Shown here: positions 35,222 to 46,800 of the stretch, one piece after another
Numbering within the stretch: the stretch's first letter is position 1
Layout: each line of letters begins with the position of its first letter
Source: Cryptomeria japonica
Lineage: Eukaryota > Streptophyta > Pinopsida > Cupressales > Cupressaceae
Direction: 5' to 3'
NCBI RefSeq assembly: GCF_030272615.1
Contig: NC_081412.1
Coordinates: 697,312,156-697,372,155 of the forward strand
Length of the DNA: 60,000 nucleotides
Program-made: the position numbers and the translations under genes
Notes under the pieces: generated by a model
Told to the model about the DNA's origin: nothing
Seen by the model: only the letters and a program-made list of their open reading frames with translations
Database searches by the model: none

Positions 35222-36168
35222 TGTTAGGGTTCCCACAGATACTGAGAGGGGGGGGTGAATCAGTATCTGACCGGTAATGAAATTTTGTTAAGACAGAACA
35301 TGCAGAACATAAAATAACAGTATACCGGTATGCAAGAATTAATGCAATTAATAGAATCAAAAACATCCACATGAAAAGAGCACCATAACACAAGATGTTT
35401 AACGAGGAAACCCAGTGTGGGAAAAACCTCGGTGGGATTTGTGACCCACAATATTCATTTACTGGCCAATAAGAGAATATTACTTACAATAGGGGCCTAC
35501 ACATGCAGGAAGGCCAACTGCCTAGAGCACACTACTCAATAAGAAGTCACACTGACTTACAATGAGGATTATACAAATCCAATATTCTGTACTGCTTTAT
35601 AATAGCATCTTCAATGCCAGATTCAGTACTGGTTCTTGCTCTGTTCTTTACATATACCCTTGACCTATAATTCACACATTAGGTCTGCCTAGTAATTTTT
35701 TTTATGCTTTCTATCCATGTCTTACAAATGTCTACAATGATCTCTTTTATATACAAGAGTCATTTTACAATTTGCCAAGTCGGCTTACAATAATAAACAA
35801 AATATTACATATCAAAAATCCTGTCAGCCTCTGTGCCGATATACATCTTTTCTTCTGTGCCGGTGTACATCTTTTCTTCTGTGCTGGTGCCGGTGTCGGT
35901 GTAGAGTGATCTTGCTGATGTCAGTGCACTGTCTTGTTTGAATAATGGTTTGCCTGTAGAATGTCTTGTCGGTGCCATAGGATTGCAAGGTTGCCTGTGT
36001 AATGCTTTGCCAGTATAATGTCTTGCCGGTGGCATAGAATTGCAAGGTTGCCTGTGTAATGCTTTGCTGGTATAATGTCTTGCCGGTGCCATAGCATTGC
36101 AAGGTTGCCATCAATGACAAAACCTTCAATCACACACAATGTCTCATTGGAGTGTCCATATGCCAACA
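35222..36168 (-). repeat. 5' LTR of element F
   Basis: The 947-bp LTR is paired with 29351-30262. It has three copies of the 57-bp repeat (starts at 35961, 36018, 36075) and two of the 24-bp repeat. A TATA box (TATATAAAAG on the minus strand, about 35743-35753) is present. Confidence 0.95.
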
Positions 36169-36445
36169 TAATGAACTTGTGTCCATTTGAAGATGAAGGA
36201 TGAATTTTTCCGACCAAGTCTAGTCCCCATTGGAAAAAGGGCCAGGATGTTGTGAATGGTTGTAGTTCTCATGCTAGTGGATGTATAAGATTTCCATGGA
36301 TTTGCCATTTAGGGCACTTCTTTGCGAAGTGGTAAGAGTCTTTTTCCATTGTTGGCCAGTAATATCCCATTCTTAGGAGATTTTTAGCCAGAGTAGGACC
36401 ACTTTAATGTGTGCCACAGATACCTTCGTGAAGCTCTTGTAAAGC
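36169..36445 (-). pseudogene. Integrase, 5' part, element B
   Basis: The minus strand reads an HHCC zinc-binding region (LHEGICGTH, then KKCPKWQIHG, where the last zinc Cys is replaced by Trp) and the start of the catalytic core with QWGLDLVGKI, carrying the first catalytic Asp. It ends at the TAATG duplication, where element F interrupts it. One in-frame stop follows GTH. Confidence 0.85.
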
Positions 36446-36756
36446 AGAGTCAGATTCATTATGATCAAGGCAACGAAGAAGAGTACCATCTAGACCTTGA
36501 CGGTACAAAGTATCAGCGGTAAGAGTATAACGGGTGGTTTGCCAGATAAAGTTGCATTTTTGGTTTCAGGATAGGTCAATGGGTAGGATATTGCTCTTAA
36601 GATAGTCACATATCATCCATATAATGGAGAGTCTGAACCGATCAAGGCATAGATAACATGGGAATCTGAATGGTCATAGGCTAGGGAGAACAGTTGCTCT
36701 ACCAGAAACTCGTAATGATTCTGTTACTCTGGAATTTGTAGTAGTGAAGCGATAGT

Positions 36757-37130
36757 AGCCATTGCATCAGCTACTCTATTATCCAACCTTGGTATTTGCT
36801 CAAAGGTGATGTGTACAAAATATTGTTTAAAATCATCCACCATTCGCTTGTATGGTAGAAGCTTGTCGTCCTTTATCTGATAGTCATTGTTGATTTGATT
36901 GATGACTAGTTGTGAATCTCCATAGACTTTTAATTATGTGATTTTCCATTCTACGACCATTTTGATGCCTATAACCAGTGCCTCATATTCAACAACATTA
37001 TTTGTGCATGGAAACATAAGCCAATATGATCTTGGTATGGTGTACCCTTCAGGAGTGATGAACAGAATGCCAACACTTGATCCATGTTGAGTATAGGATC
37101 CATCAAAGTATAGGGTCTATTGTTTGGTAG
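36757..37130 (-). pseudogene. Archaeal-type RNase H (aRNH), element B
   Basis: Between the first RNase H and the integrase, the minus strand reads LYFDGSYTQHGSSVGILF, then NNVVEYEALVIGI, VYGDSQLVINQI and RLDNRVADAMA. These supply the D-E-D-D catalytic residues of a second RNase H. A dual RNase H (DuRH) arrangement is the recognised mark of Tat-lineage Ty3/gypsy elements. At least one in-frame stop is present, after MVVEWKIT. It was found by reading the strand directly, since no long open frame covers it. Confidence 0.88.
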
Positions 37131-37233
37131 AGATAGTAAGAACGTCTTTTTCTAGAAATTTGATCTCCATAGGTTGTTTTCTAGGTAGGGGTGCTTTAGC
37201 TAGTTGATCTACAATTGCTTGTCCTTTGATAGC

Positions 37234-38784
37234 TCATCGTTCTGTGTAGTGGATATCAAACTCACTGAGAATCATGACCCATTTAGCCAATCTCCCTGTA
37301 AGAGCTTCCTTGCTGAGTAAATATTTGAGAGGATTAATTTTTGCAACTAGCTTAATTGTGTGAGCTAGCATGTAGTGCCAGAAATTTTGAGAGGTAAATA
37401 CCACTGTTAGACAAGACTTCTCAATGAATGTATAGTTGAGTTCATATCCGTTAAATGTCCTGCTGATGTAGTATATAGCTCGTTCTTTACCCTGTTGATC
37501 TTCTTGTGCTAACAATGCCCCCAGTGATATGTTTGTTGTTGAAATATAGAGAATAAGTGGCTTCCCTGCTATTGGTGGTACTAGAACTGGTGGGTTCATT
37601 AAATACTACTTGATTTGATAAAATGATTCTGCACATTTGGCTTCCCATCTGAATGGTACATTTTTATGTAGCAAATGATTGAATGAGAGACTTTTATCTA
37701 CTAATTGAGTGATGAATCGCCTGATTGATTGGATCCGTCCTTGTAGAGATCTAAGCTGACTGATGTTCTTTGGTGGTAGCATCTCCATAATGGCTTGTAC
37801 CTTTGCTGGATCCACTTCAATACCCTTAGCTGAAACTATATAACCTAGTAACTTGCCTAATGTAACCCCAAAGACACACTTCTTAGGGTTGAGCCTGACT
37901 TGGAATTTCTCCAATCTGTCAAAAATATTTTCTAAGATGTTTAAATGATATGCTCTGGTGAATGATTTAGCTAGTAAATCATCTACATAGTCTTCCATGA
38001 AGGTATGCATCATGTCATGAAAGATTGTCATCATAGCTCATTGATAAGCTGCTCTTGCATTCTTAAAGCCAAAAGGCATGACATTCCAACAAAATGTTCC
38101 CCAGGGATAGGTAAATGCTATTCTATCTTGATCCTCTGGGGCTATCTTGATTTGATTATAGCCTAAAAAACCATCCATTAGTGATAGCATTGCATGGCCT
38201 ATTGTGAGGTCTACAATTATGTCGATACTGGGTAAAGGAAAGTCATACTTGGGACAGGCTTTGTTGACATCTCTAAAATTAGTGCATATTCTGATACTGC
38301 CATATGGTTTTGATACTAGTACAATGTTGGAAATCCATTTAGCATAGTTGATAGGTCGAATGAACCCGACATCTAATAGTTTCTTCAATTCAGCTTTAAC
38401 CATGAGCGCCACATGTGGATTCATCTTTCACAGTTTTTGCTTGACTGGCTTAGCTCCTAGAGTAATGGATAGGTGATGCATGATGAATTGTGGATCAATC
38501 CTAGGCATATCTACATATGACCAAGCAAAGTTGATTTGCTTTTCTTTAAAAAATTGGATAAACTTTGATTTTTCTTCTTCTATCAAAGATTCTGCAAGGT
38601 GTATAGTTTTGGCTGCTTCTCTAGTACCAATGTTGATTGATTGAGTGGGCTCAATCAATATGGGTGATCGCTCATGATAATGCTCAGGAAGAGTGTCAAG
38701 TTTCCCATCCTTAGGTGCCTTAAAAAGGTTTTCACCCTCAGATGCATCCTTTATTTTTACTTTTTTGTGATCTATTGCTGCCAT
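37234..38784 (-). pseudogene. Reverse transcriptase and RNase H, element B
   Basis: One frame broken by four stops gives the RT fingers and palm (IVLVSKPYGSIRICTNFRDV, DGFLGYNQIKI, FTYPWGTFCWNVMPFGFKNA), the catalytic YVDD in MEDYVDDLLAKS, the thumb, and the first RNase H (SLGALLAQEDQQGKERAIYY to FDIHYTER). Blocks are separated at about 38426, 38036 and 37602 with no frame change. RT copies element RNA into DNA. Its stops are single substitutions, so decay is mild. Confidence 0.93.
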
Positions 38785-40326
38785 TGACTGGTTTTCAGTA
38801 GTAGATCCTTTATTTTGTTCATTTTTGCGACTGAGGTACCTGGCACTCCCTTGATTGTAGATGTCATTATTTTGTTTATTGGTAGAGTCTGTCTCTGGGT
38901 TAATGGTACATAAGTAATGGATAATGGATTCGTCATTTGGGAAAATTGGTATATCATGAGTTTCAAGTTCGTCCCAATCTATGAGGTCGGGAAAGACAAG
39001 TGGTAAGGAGTCATTTGGTGGATCAAGTTCTACTGCTATAAGTGTCAGGACGGAGGTATCATCATGATTGGCTTGGGTGTTAAAGATGTTAAGGATTTCG
39101 TCGAGGTCTTTGATGGTATCATTTTCTGTATAGACTTGTTCATAATATCCCTGCTTGTTTTCCTTGGCGTCATAGATATTTTGTGGACCAAATTCAAGTG
39201 GTCTAGAATCTGTGTCGCGTTCTTCTTAAGAGATGGGTGTATTACTGTCATTTGCACAAATATCTTTAGTTACATTAGAACAACTGCCCCATTCATATTC
39301 ATTGGAATCAGTCTCATAGGTATTATCCCAGATTCTAGCAGTGCTGTAAACTGGTATGTTGTATGGTGAGAACAGGTCTTTGATAATTGAGACAAGTTTG
39401 ATAGTTTTCTCTGATTCTGTGTCAGATCCTACTTCGACTCTTTGCATTTGTTCATATGTTATCTCTCCTCGGGGAGGAATGATGCAATCAGGAGGTGATT
39501 CTTCTTTGTTGGATATTGGTTCTTGAATATGATGTGCTTCTGTAGTAGATGTTTCTTTCTTTCGATTGATAGGTTGCCTTTGACATTGCTTTTGTTCTTG
39601 ATGTTCACGTTCCTTACGTATTGTCTCAGCTGACTCAAATAGTGCCTCTTGCCAGGAGTCTTCTTTGTATTTCTTCTTTACTTTCCACTCAGGTTTTTGA
39701 TATTTGGGTGGTGTCCTCTTTGGTAGTAGAGTGAGTTCAAAGGCCAGTCCCTTTTTGTCTTTACTGAATTGTGAAGGAGGATCCAATGGTTCTGTGATGC
39801 CTTCCTTTCTCTTACAAATAGGTCCTTTGCCATTGTATCCCATTTGTCGCATGATTAAGTAGCCTTTTCCATACAGGTGTGTGGGTATATCTATCTCCAC
39901 AGTAGCTACTCTCTCTTCTTCTTCATCTTTGTATAACAAACTAAGGATGTCCTTTTCCTCTGATTCATGTGCTAGAGTGCCTAGTTGGATAAATGTGCCA
40001 TCAAACTTGGTGATGGGCTAGGTTGCTTGATGTGTTGATGTTGTAGGTAATCCATGAGATTTAGGTGATGTTGGTAAGTTGGTCAAACACATGGGTTCCA
40101 AAGAGTACTCTCCCATGCCTTGCTCTTGGATTTTCATTTTCTACTTGAAATCCATAGACAGTGATGTAGACTTTTCTTGCTGAGGATCTGGTGTTATGTA
40201 ACTATGTTTTTCTCTATTATGTGGAACCAAGCTGTCTTGGGCTACTCCCATAGCATTACAATGTTGAAAAGGATTATGATCTGCTGATATGGAAATTTCC
40301 TGTCCATTGTAGGGGAACTTAACACA
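38785..40326 (-). pseudogene. Protease-RT linker with G-patch-like segment, element B
   Basis: The segment between protease and RT, charged and low in hydrophobic residues. It includes YGKGYLIMRQMGYNGKGPI near 39840, the Gly-rich segment common in this linker of Tat elements, and acidic stretches. The frame is open from 39939 to 39226, then shifts and carries stops up to RT. Confidence 0.7.
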
Positions 40327-40690
40327 CTAATGATAAGTAGAAGGTACTTCTTGCATTTCATGTATCCAACATCGACCGAATAAGATATTGTATATAAGGT
40401 CTATGTCCAAGACTTGGCATATAGTGTCCTTTTGTATTGGTCCTACTTGTATTGGCAACATCACTATTCCTTTAGATGATCTTTCTTCATCATCACATAC
40501 TTTGATAGTGATCTTTTTGCATGGATCAATAGATTGCTCAGAGAAGCCTAATGCACGGATAAGTTTTAAGGTACAGATATTGAGTCTAGCTCCTCCATCT
40601 ATAAATACTCTTTTAACTCGATGTTTATAGACCAAGACTTCAATGTGGAGTGGAGTATTGTGTGGATGGCTCAATGAGATATTATCATGC
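40327..40690 (-). pseudogene. Retropepsin protease, element B
   Basis: An aspartic protease with VKRVFIDGGARLNICTL (catalytic Asp in DGGA) and the following ILFGRCWIHEM step. The frame differs from gag by one base at a run of six T near 40690, where gag terminates. Removing one T joins the two frames, so the junction is either a decay frameshift or, less likely, a frameshifting site. Confidence 0.88.
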
Positions 40691-41529
40691 TCAGAAAAAA
40701 GTGAGGTTATGAGGCCTTGTCATATGAGCCACCATGGCTTGGAATTTGTTAGCATCCAGATCTTGAGGTACATTTGTTTCCAATAATGCTTGCTCCAATA
40801 TGTCCTTGTGTTTTGGCAAAAGTTTCAACAATTCTAGTATGAATATTTGAGTAGGAGTCTTGCACAGTTGACTGCCTAGATCATATTGAATTTTGGGTAC
40901 GGTTTTTGCTGTTGACATCTGCCCTTTCAAGACATATTTTTGAGCTCTGGTTGTTACGTTGACAGATTCATGTTCATGCTTATCTCTGATGGTGATGATG
41001 TTTACTTGATTGTCTTTAGCTGATATATGATTGATGGTGTTATTGTATATGTGATTGACACGAGCTCCACGTGTGTCATTTGAGGTTGAAGCTCCATCCT
41101 TGTTGTAGTTTGGAAGAGGATTCTTAAAGGCTCCATGGTCGCTATTTGTCTTGAGACCATCGACTATTAAATCACCTCTATCAATCATGTCCTGAACAAT
41201 GTTTTTTAGTCTCATGCAATCATTTATTTGATGACCTCTGTTACGATGAAAATCACAAAAGTGTGAGTCATTCCACCAGGGTGGTTTGATTTGTGGTTCA
41301 AAGTTGCTGATTGCTGGTAAGGAGATAATTTTGTTTTCCAGGAGTTCTCTAAATGCTGACTCTAATGATTGCCCCTGTGGTGTGTAAATGTGTTTTTGAA
41401 AGTTGTTTGTGTTGCCTTGTGAGTTTAGATTAGGTCATTGATTGGTGTTATTATTTTGGGTATTGTTTGTGTTGAATTGATCTTGATTGGTATTTGGTGC
41501 ATAAGTGTTAGCGCCTTGGTTAGCACCTT
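40691..41529 (-). pseudogene. Gag, 3' part with knuckle, element B
   Basis: Continues gag after the E insertion: a Gln/Asn-rich segment, then FCDFHRNRGHQINDC and LKNIVQDMIDRG, the His-containing knuckle of Tat-type Gag. It ends at 40691. One in-frame stop lies before the knuckle, near 41435. The upstream half is at 50439-51640. Confidence 0.88.
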
Positions 41530-41534
41530 TGGGA

Positions 41535-42329
41535 TGTTGGCATATGCACACTCCAATGAGACATTGTATGGGATTGAAGGTTTTGTCATTGATGGCAACC
41601 TTGCAATCCTATGGCACCAGCAAAGGCATTATACCGGCATCAGCAGATCACACTCTACATCGGCACTCAGGACACTGGCACCGACACAGAAGAAATGAAG
41701 TATACCGACATAGAGGCTGACAGGATTTTGTTATATTATATTTTTTTTATTATTATAAAACTTTGTAAGCCGACTTGGAAAATTGTAAAATGACTCTTAT
41801 ATATAAAAGAGATCATTGTAGACATTTGATATAGGAGAAGTAAGTATTAAGGAAAAATATTAGGCAGACCTATTATGCGAAATATAGGTTAAGAGGTTTA
41901 TGTAAGCATCAGAGCAGCAACCGGTACTGGATCAAGCATTGAAGATGCTATTGTAAAGCAATACACGATATTGGATTTGTATAATCCTCATTATAAGTCA
42001 GTGAGACTTCCCATTGAGCAGTGAGCTCTAGGTAGTTGGCCTTCCTGCATGTGCAGGCCCCTATTGTAAGTAATATTCTCTTATTGGCCAGTGACTGAAT
42101 ATTGTGGGTCACAAATCCCATCGAGGCTTTTCCCACACCGGGTTTCCTCATTAAAACCTTATGTTATGAGGTGCTTTTCATGTGGATGTTCTTGATTCTA
42201 TTTATTGCATTATTTCTTGCATACCGGTACACTGTTATATATTGTTCTGCATGTTTTAAGTTAAGAAATTCTATATACCAGTTAGATACTGATTCACCCC
42301 CCCTCTCAATATCTATGGGATTCCTAACA
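41535..42329 (+). repeat. 5' LTR of element E
   Basis: The 795-bp LTR starts TGTTGGCATATGCACACTCC and ends ATTCCTAACA. A TATA box (TATATAAAAG, near 41800) is present. It differs in length from the 3' copy only by a C-run and a small neighbouring change near the end. Confidence 0.96.
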
Positions 42330-42331
42330 AT

Positions 42332-42344
42332 TGGTATCAGAGCC
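42332..42344 (+). other. Primer binding site of element E
   Basis: TGGTATCAGAGCC follows the LTR end by two bases and matches the 3' end of initiator-Met tRNA, the standard copia primer. Confidence 0.95.
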
Positions 42345-42400
42345 TGGTCCTCTATTTTCAGAAGCCTAATAGCTTGACGGAGATCTTGACACCGGTAAAG

Positions 42401-43558
42401 ATGGAAAATCTGATGAAGCAATTGGAAGGAGCTCTTTCAGACTATGATGTAGAGAAATTGAAAAATATCAAACTAGAAGATGATTTAAGGGTAGCTCAAG
42501 ATATCATTCAGGCACTTCAAGAAAATTTTACTGTTGCAAGAAATAAGAGAAGAGAACTTTGTGAAAAATTGCAAAATGAGAATGATGAAAATGAATCACT
42601 TAATGATATGATAAGCAAGTTGAAACAAGAGAACATGACAACAAAGAATGAGATGCAGGATATGACTATCAGATTTTGCAAAGAGATTGAGGATAGGAAG
42701 AAGAATGAAGAAGAATTGACCAGAAGAATAAGTGATGCAACAAATGAGAACACAAGACTTAGCTATGAAAATGACATGTTGAAGACAGATCTGATACATA
42801 CTCAGAATGATTCAAATGAACTGATGAGACAAAAAGAAGTCTTAGAAAGAGAACTAGAAACTACAAATCAACATAAAGAAAAATTCAAGAAAAGCTCAGA
42901 GGAACTTGGCACCTTGCTGAAGAATCAAAAACCTAAAGGTGACACTTCTGGAATTGGCTTTGAAGTCGGTGAAAGCTCCGGTATTGCAAATACTCAGGAT
43001 CACAACAAACCGGTAAGACAACCTAATGCTTATAAATTCAATGGAAAATGCTTTAACTGTAATAAGTATGGTCATAGAGAAAATGAATGTAGATCTAGAA
43101 ATTATTAGAATATCAACACACCCACCAGTCAATGTTCTAAATGAAACAAAGTAGGTCACAACTCTGAAAACTACAGAATGAATGTGAGATGTTATGTTTG
43201 TGGAAGATTTGGACATTTATCTAATCAATGCAGAACACAAACCAACATAGGTTATGGGAAAGCTATTCAGAAGAACAATGTAACTTGTTATGCATGTAAC
43301 AAGATTGGGAATATTGCTAAATTCTATAGAAGTAAAGGAACACCGGTAGACAACAAAAGTTCTAGCTTGAAAGGTAAAGAAAAAGTTGAAGAGGTTAAGC
43401 AAGAATTCTCAAAACAATGGATTAGAAAAGCTGATCTAAATATTGGGAATACTCCTCCACCGGTAGAAAAAACCAATACTTCACCAGTAGAACAGAGTAA
43501 TGCTTCACCAAAAGGATAGAGCGGTGCTCCACCGGCAAGAAGTTCTTCATCTAATTGA
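42401..43558 (+). pseudogene. Gag with coiled coil and zinc knuckles, element E
   Basis: A 386-codon frame from ATG at 42401 to TGA at 43556-43558 with stops near 43108, 43144 and 43519. The order is the same as in element F: N-terminal coiled coil, then knuckles CFNCNKYGHRENEC, a damaged second one, CYVCGRFGHLSNQC and a degraded fourth, then a Pro-rich tail. Equal length and high similarity to the F copy show both come from one family. Confidence 0.88.
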
Positions 43559-43710
43559 AGAAAGTTTCCTTGAGGGTTTGGCAATCTAATGACACATATG
43601 CTATTATTCCCTCGGTTAGAGATAAGAAGTTGGAAATAAGTTATTACCGGCAAACAATGTTAAGTGAATACTTAACCGACATGCAATTAATATGGTAGAT
43701 GGCAAAAAGA

Positions 43711-43722
43711 CACTATAAAATC
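43711..43722 (+). promoter_or_regulatory. Internal TATA-like box upstream of ORF2, element E
   Basis: CACTATAAAATC lies about 145 bp before the ORF2 start codon, followed by GTTTTGGCTCCATTTCA. Spacing and context match element F. Confidence 0.45.
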
Positions 43723-43861
43723 AAGGTTTTGGCTCCATTTCATTTCACCGAGATTTCAAACCTACGAAGAGTGTGAAGTTTCCGAGATAAGGCATTTCGA
43801 GCAAGAAGCAAGAACACTCCAAGCAATCATTCATCCTAAAGGCAGTAAAAGGTATTTAATC

Positions 43862-46800
43862 ATGGCATCCACCTCTACAATTGAATATATAGCAAACCCC
43901 ACTATTGTTGAAGTGATAAAAAGACCTAGGCCCGTATTTCAGTTAGTTCCCGAGGTAGCAAAGAAAGATGATACCTTAGGTGCTTTTTCTCAAATTCCCA
44001 AGGGAGTTGTCTATGCTGAAGACCCCAAAATGTACATCCACTGCAACATTGAGGAACTAGGAGATGAAGAGATTAAAACCATGTTTAAAACTATGATATG
44101 TGATAAAACTGACAATGTAAAAGAGGAACACAAGATCATTGAAACCCTAGGATTTATAGAGATCCTTAGCATTCCTGAATTCCCCAAGGATGTGATTAGG
44201 ATAGTCTTAAGCAGGGTACATGGTGAATTTTTCTGGTTAGATGCAGTCCACAAAATCACTAAGGAAGTTGTGAAAGCTATCATAGGGTTACTGACCACCG
44301 GTAAAAGGCCAGATAAAACCAAGAAGGTATCCAATGACCTAGTTACAAACCTAACTGGTGCAACATTCGACAAGAGGTCCCTAAGAGTTAATGACGTAAC
44401 AGACATTAATGTGAGATTTATCAGCATGATATTAGGGTATAAAGCTACTCATGCAAATAGACTCAATTCAGTTTCAAGTTTGTGCATTAAGAGTGCTTAT
44501 GATATGGTCACAAACAATGCAAAGATTGATATATGTGAGTGGTTAAAAGATGAATTAATTGACAACCTTGGAAAGCTTAAGAAGGACAAGAAAGGAACTT
44601 TCAGGTTTGGAAATCTGTTAGTATGTCTGATGCTACATATAACAAAATAGGTTCCCGATATAGGCTATAAAGAACTTGGATATGATATACCAGTAGGCAA
44701 ACAGTTAACAGAACTATTCAATAACATGGGAGAAGACAAGGAAAACAATATTCATGACTTTTTTCAAGCATTAAAGGCCAAAATGAAGAAAAGAATCAGG
44801 TTATCACAAAAGATTGTCGACAAATACAAAGATGAAATATGCTTTGTAATCAAGAAAGATGAAATCTGGCTGGAAGCAGTCATCCCTAGGATAGTTTGGG
44901 TAACTGAGATGGGCTATGAAACAAATGATCATATAATTGAAACATATGCTAAAGCACTTCTGGAAGCCACCAGAGAACCTAAGGAAGAAGTATTTGGTAG
45001 TGCAAAAACCATTGAAAGCCAAATACAATAAAAGAAAAGAGTGAAAAAGGTTGAGGCAGCTGTAAGGAAAGGTTCCAGACAAGCAAAAGCCATCAAAGAA
45101 GATGTGTTGAAGAAAACCGGTATAACAGAGGATGAGTTAGTAGCTCCACAACCTGAAACTCACCTATCATCAGTAGGTACTTCTTCAGGGAGTGACATGC
45201 CTACAACTTTCAAAAGAGTTGTAAGGAAAAGAGATCCCTCACCGGCAACTACACCCTCACCCAAGAGGACAAGACAAAAGCAACAAGCAGTGAGATCTCC
45301 GGTAAGGAATGCCACACCAAAGAAGAAGAAACTGACACCCAAAAAGAAGAAGAGGACAAACAAAGACTTGACCCCTCTTGATATACTGCTGAATGAAATT
45401 ATAGAGGAAGGTAAATTGAAGAACATACAGAAAATATATGACACCTTAATAGCTGATGAAAAAGAACAAGTTGAAAATAGTGTTATATTGCATATGGATA
45501 TGTATAGAAGTTTTTGATGGAAGTAGTCAATGAAATTCCAGATGAGCTATTTAAAAGACTAGAAGCAAGAAGACAAGCAATAATAGAACTAGATAAGAAA
45601 ATAAAGATTGAAAAGCTACTTGCTGTATATTCGGTAAACTCACCCAAAGAAATTGATGACCTAATTTCTCAAGCCAAACAATTAGTATTTTCTACTGCAC
45701 ACCGACACTGATAGGGAGCTTGGTAGGTAAGCACTCACAAGGCTAGTTGCTCAAAATGAACAATTTATTGGCTAAGGAATTGTAGAGTCTATTGTGTTTG
45801 AATATCCAATCTATCCTATTGTTGTCATGTCAAATTATCAATGGTTGGCTTGCCCAACAAACTCCCTTCTAGGTGATGTCTCTTGCCCATGCACAAAACT
45901 ACTCAAAATACTTAACCATTCCAACTATACTTACTCAACCCCTGCTCTTGGCATCCAACTTGCTGTTTCCAAATGCATATTAGCAATTCCAACATGAACA
46001 TGTGGGGGCAGCAAAGTTTTGTTCAAGGTTTGTTAGTCAAACCTGGTTTTAGACTCATAGTCATTTGCTTGTTCAAATACACCACCAAAGGATCAAACCA
46101 CCAATTTAGGCTATGCACTGTCCAAGGTTCCATCTGCCACTTATCAAACTATTTATGATTGTTCTCCTAAGTTTTTACAATCCCCCAAGTCCTTCTTACA
46201 ATTGGGTTTGAGCATTCTTTCAAAAACTGTCATTTGTGTGTTATGCAACATTGTCTAGTTTGCTTCTTCAAGTTACTCAAATCCACTATTCTAAGTCCAA
46301 ACCCCCAAATGTCTAAACTGGTGTTTTGAGGGCTTAACAAGGTTTCCAAGGTTGATTTGGATTGATTTCAAAAGGTTTTACAAGGTCACCAAACCTTACT
46401 CCAATCGGATTCTTAGTTTTTCCCAAAACAGGGCTACAAGGAAAGAGCCCTTTTTAGCCCTCCTGAAACACTATTTTGCTCATTACTCACTCCCAACTTG
46501 GAATATTTGAAAAAGAAAAATATTTTTGAGTACCCTTTTGGCCAAAATCATGAATTAGTTCCAAGAGAGGTCTTGGGAAGGTCAATTTATGACTATCCTA
46601 TTTTGTAGCCTCAAAACAAGGGTTTTCAAGAGGGTTTGGGTGCTTCCACCCTGGATTCACTCCATAAAACTTGTTTCATCCTCCCATACTACTTAGGGAC
46701 CTCTGCCATATAAATTTTGAGCTTCCCCTACCCTTTCCATACAAGCATTTTAGCAAACACTTGGCAAGCAACTGAAAATGGAGAGAAATGTCATTAAGAC

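Larger units (their letters stand above)
29351..36168 (-). mobile_element. Element F: non-autonomous Sirevirus-like copia element
   Basis: Both ends are fixed: TAATG at 29346-29350 and 36169-36173 is the target duplication, with LTRs at 29351-30262 and 35222-36168. Inside, in minus-strand order, come an initiator-Met-type PBS, gag, a TATA-like box, a large ORF2 and two polypurine tracts. There is no protease, integrase, RT or RNase H. The same plan occurs in element E. The element interrupts the integrase gene of element B. Confidence 0.93.

Noticed and set aside
38766-39257. Separate short minus-strand ORFs between protease and RT of B
   Set aside because: They are pieces of the pol linker in shifted frames, not genes.
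42332-42344. Initiator-Met tRNA gene
   Set aside because: Only the 3' complement of about 13 bases is present; it is a primer binding site.
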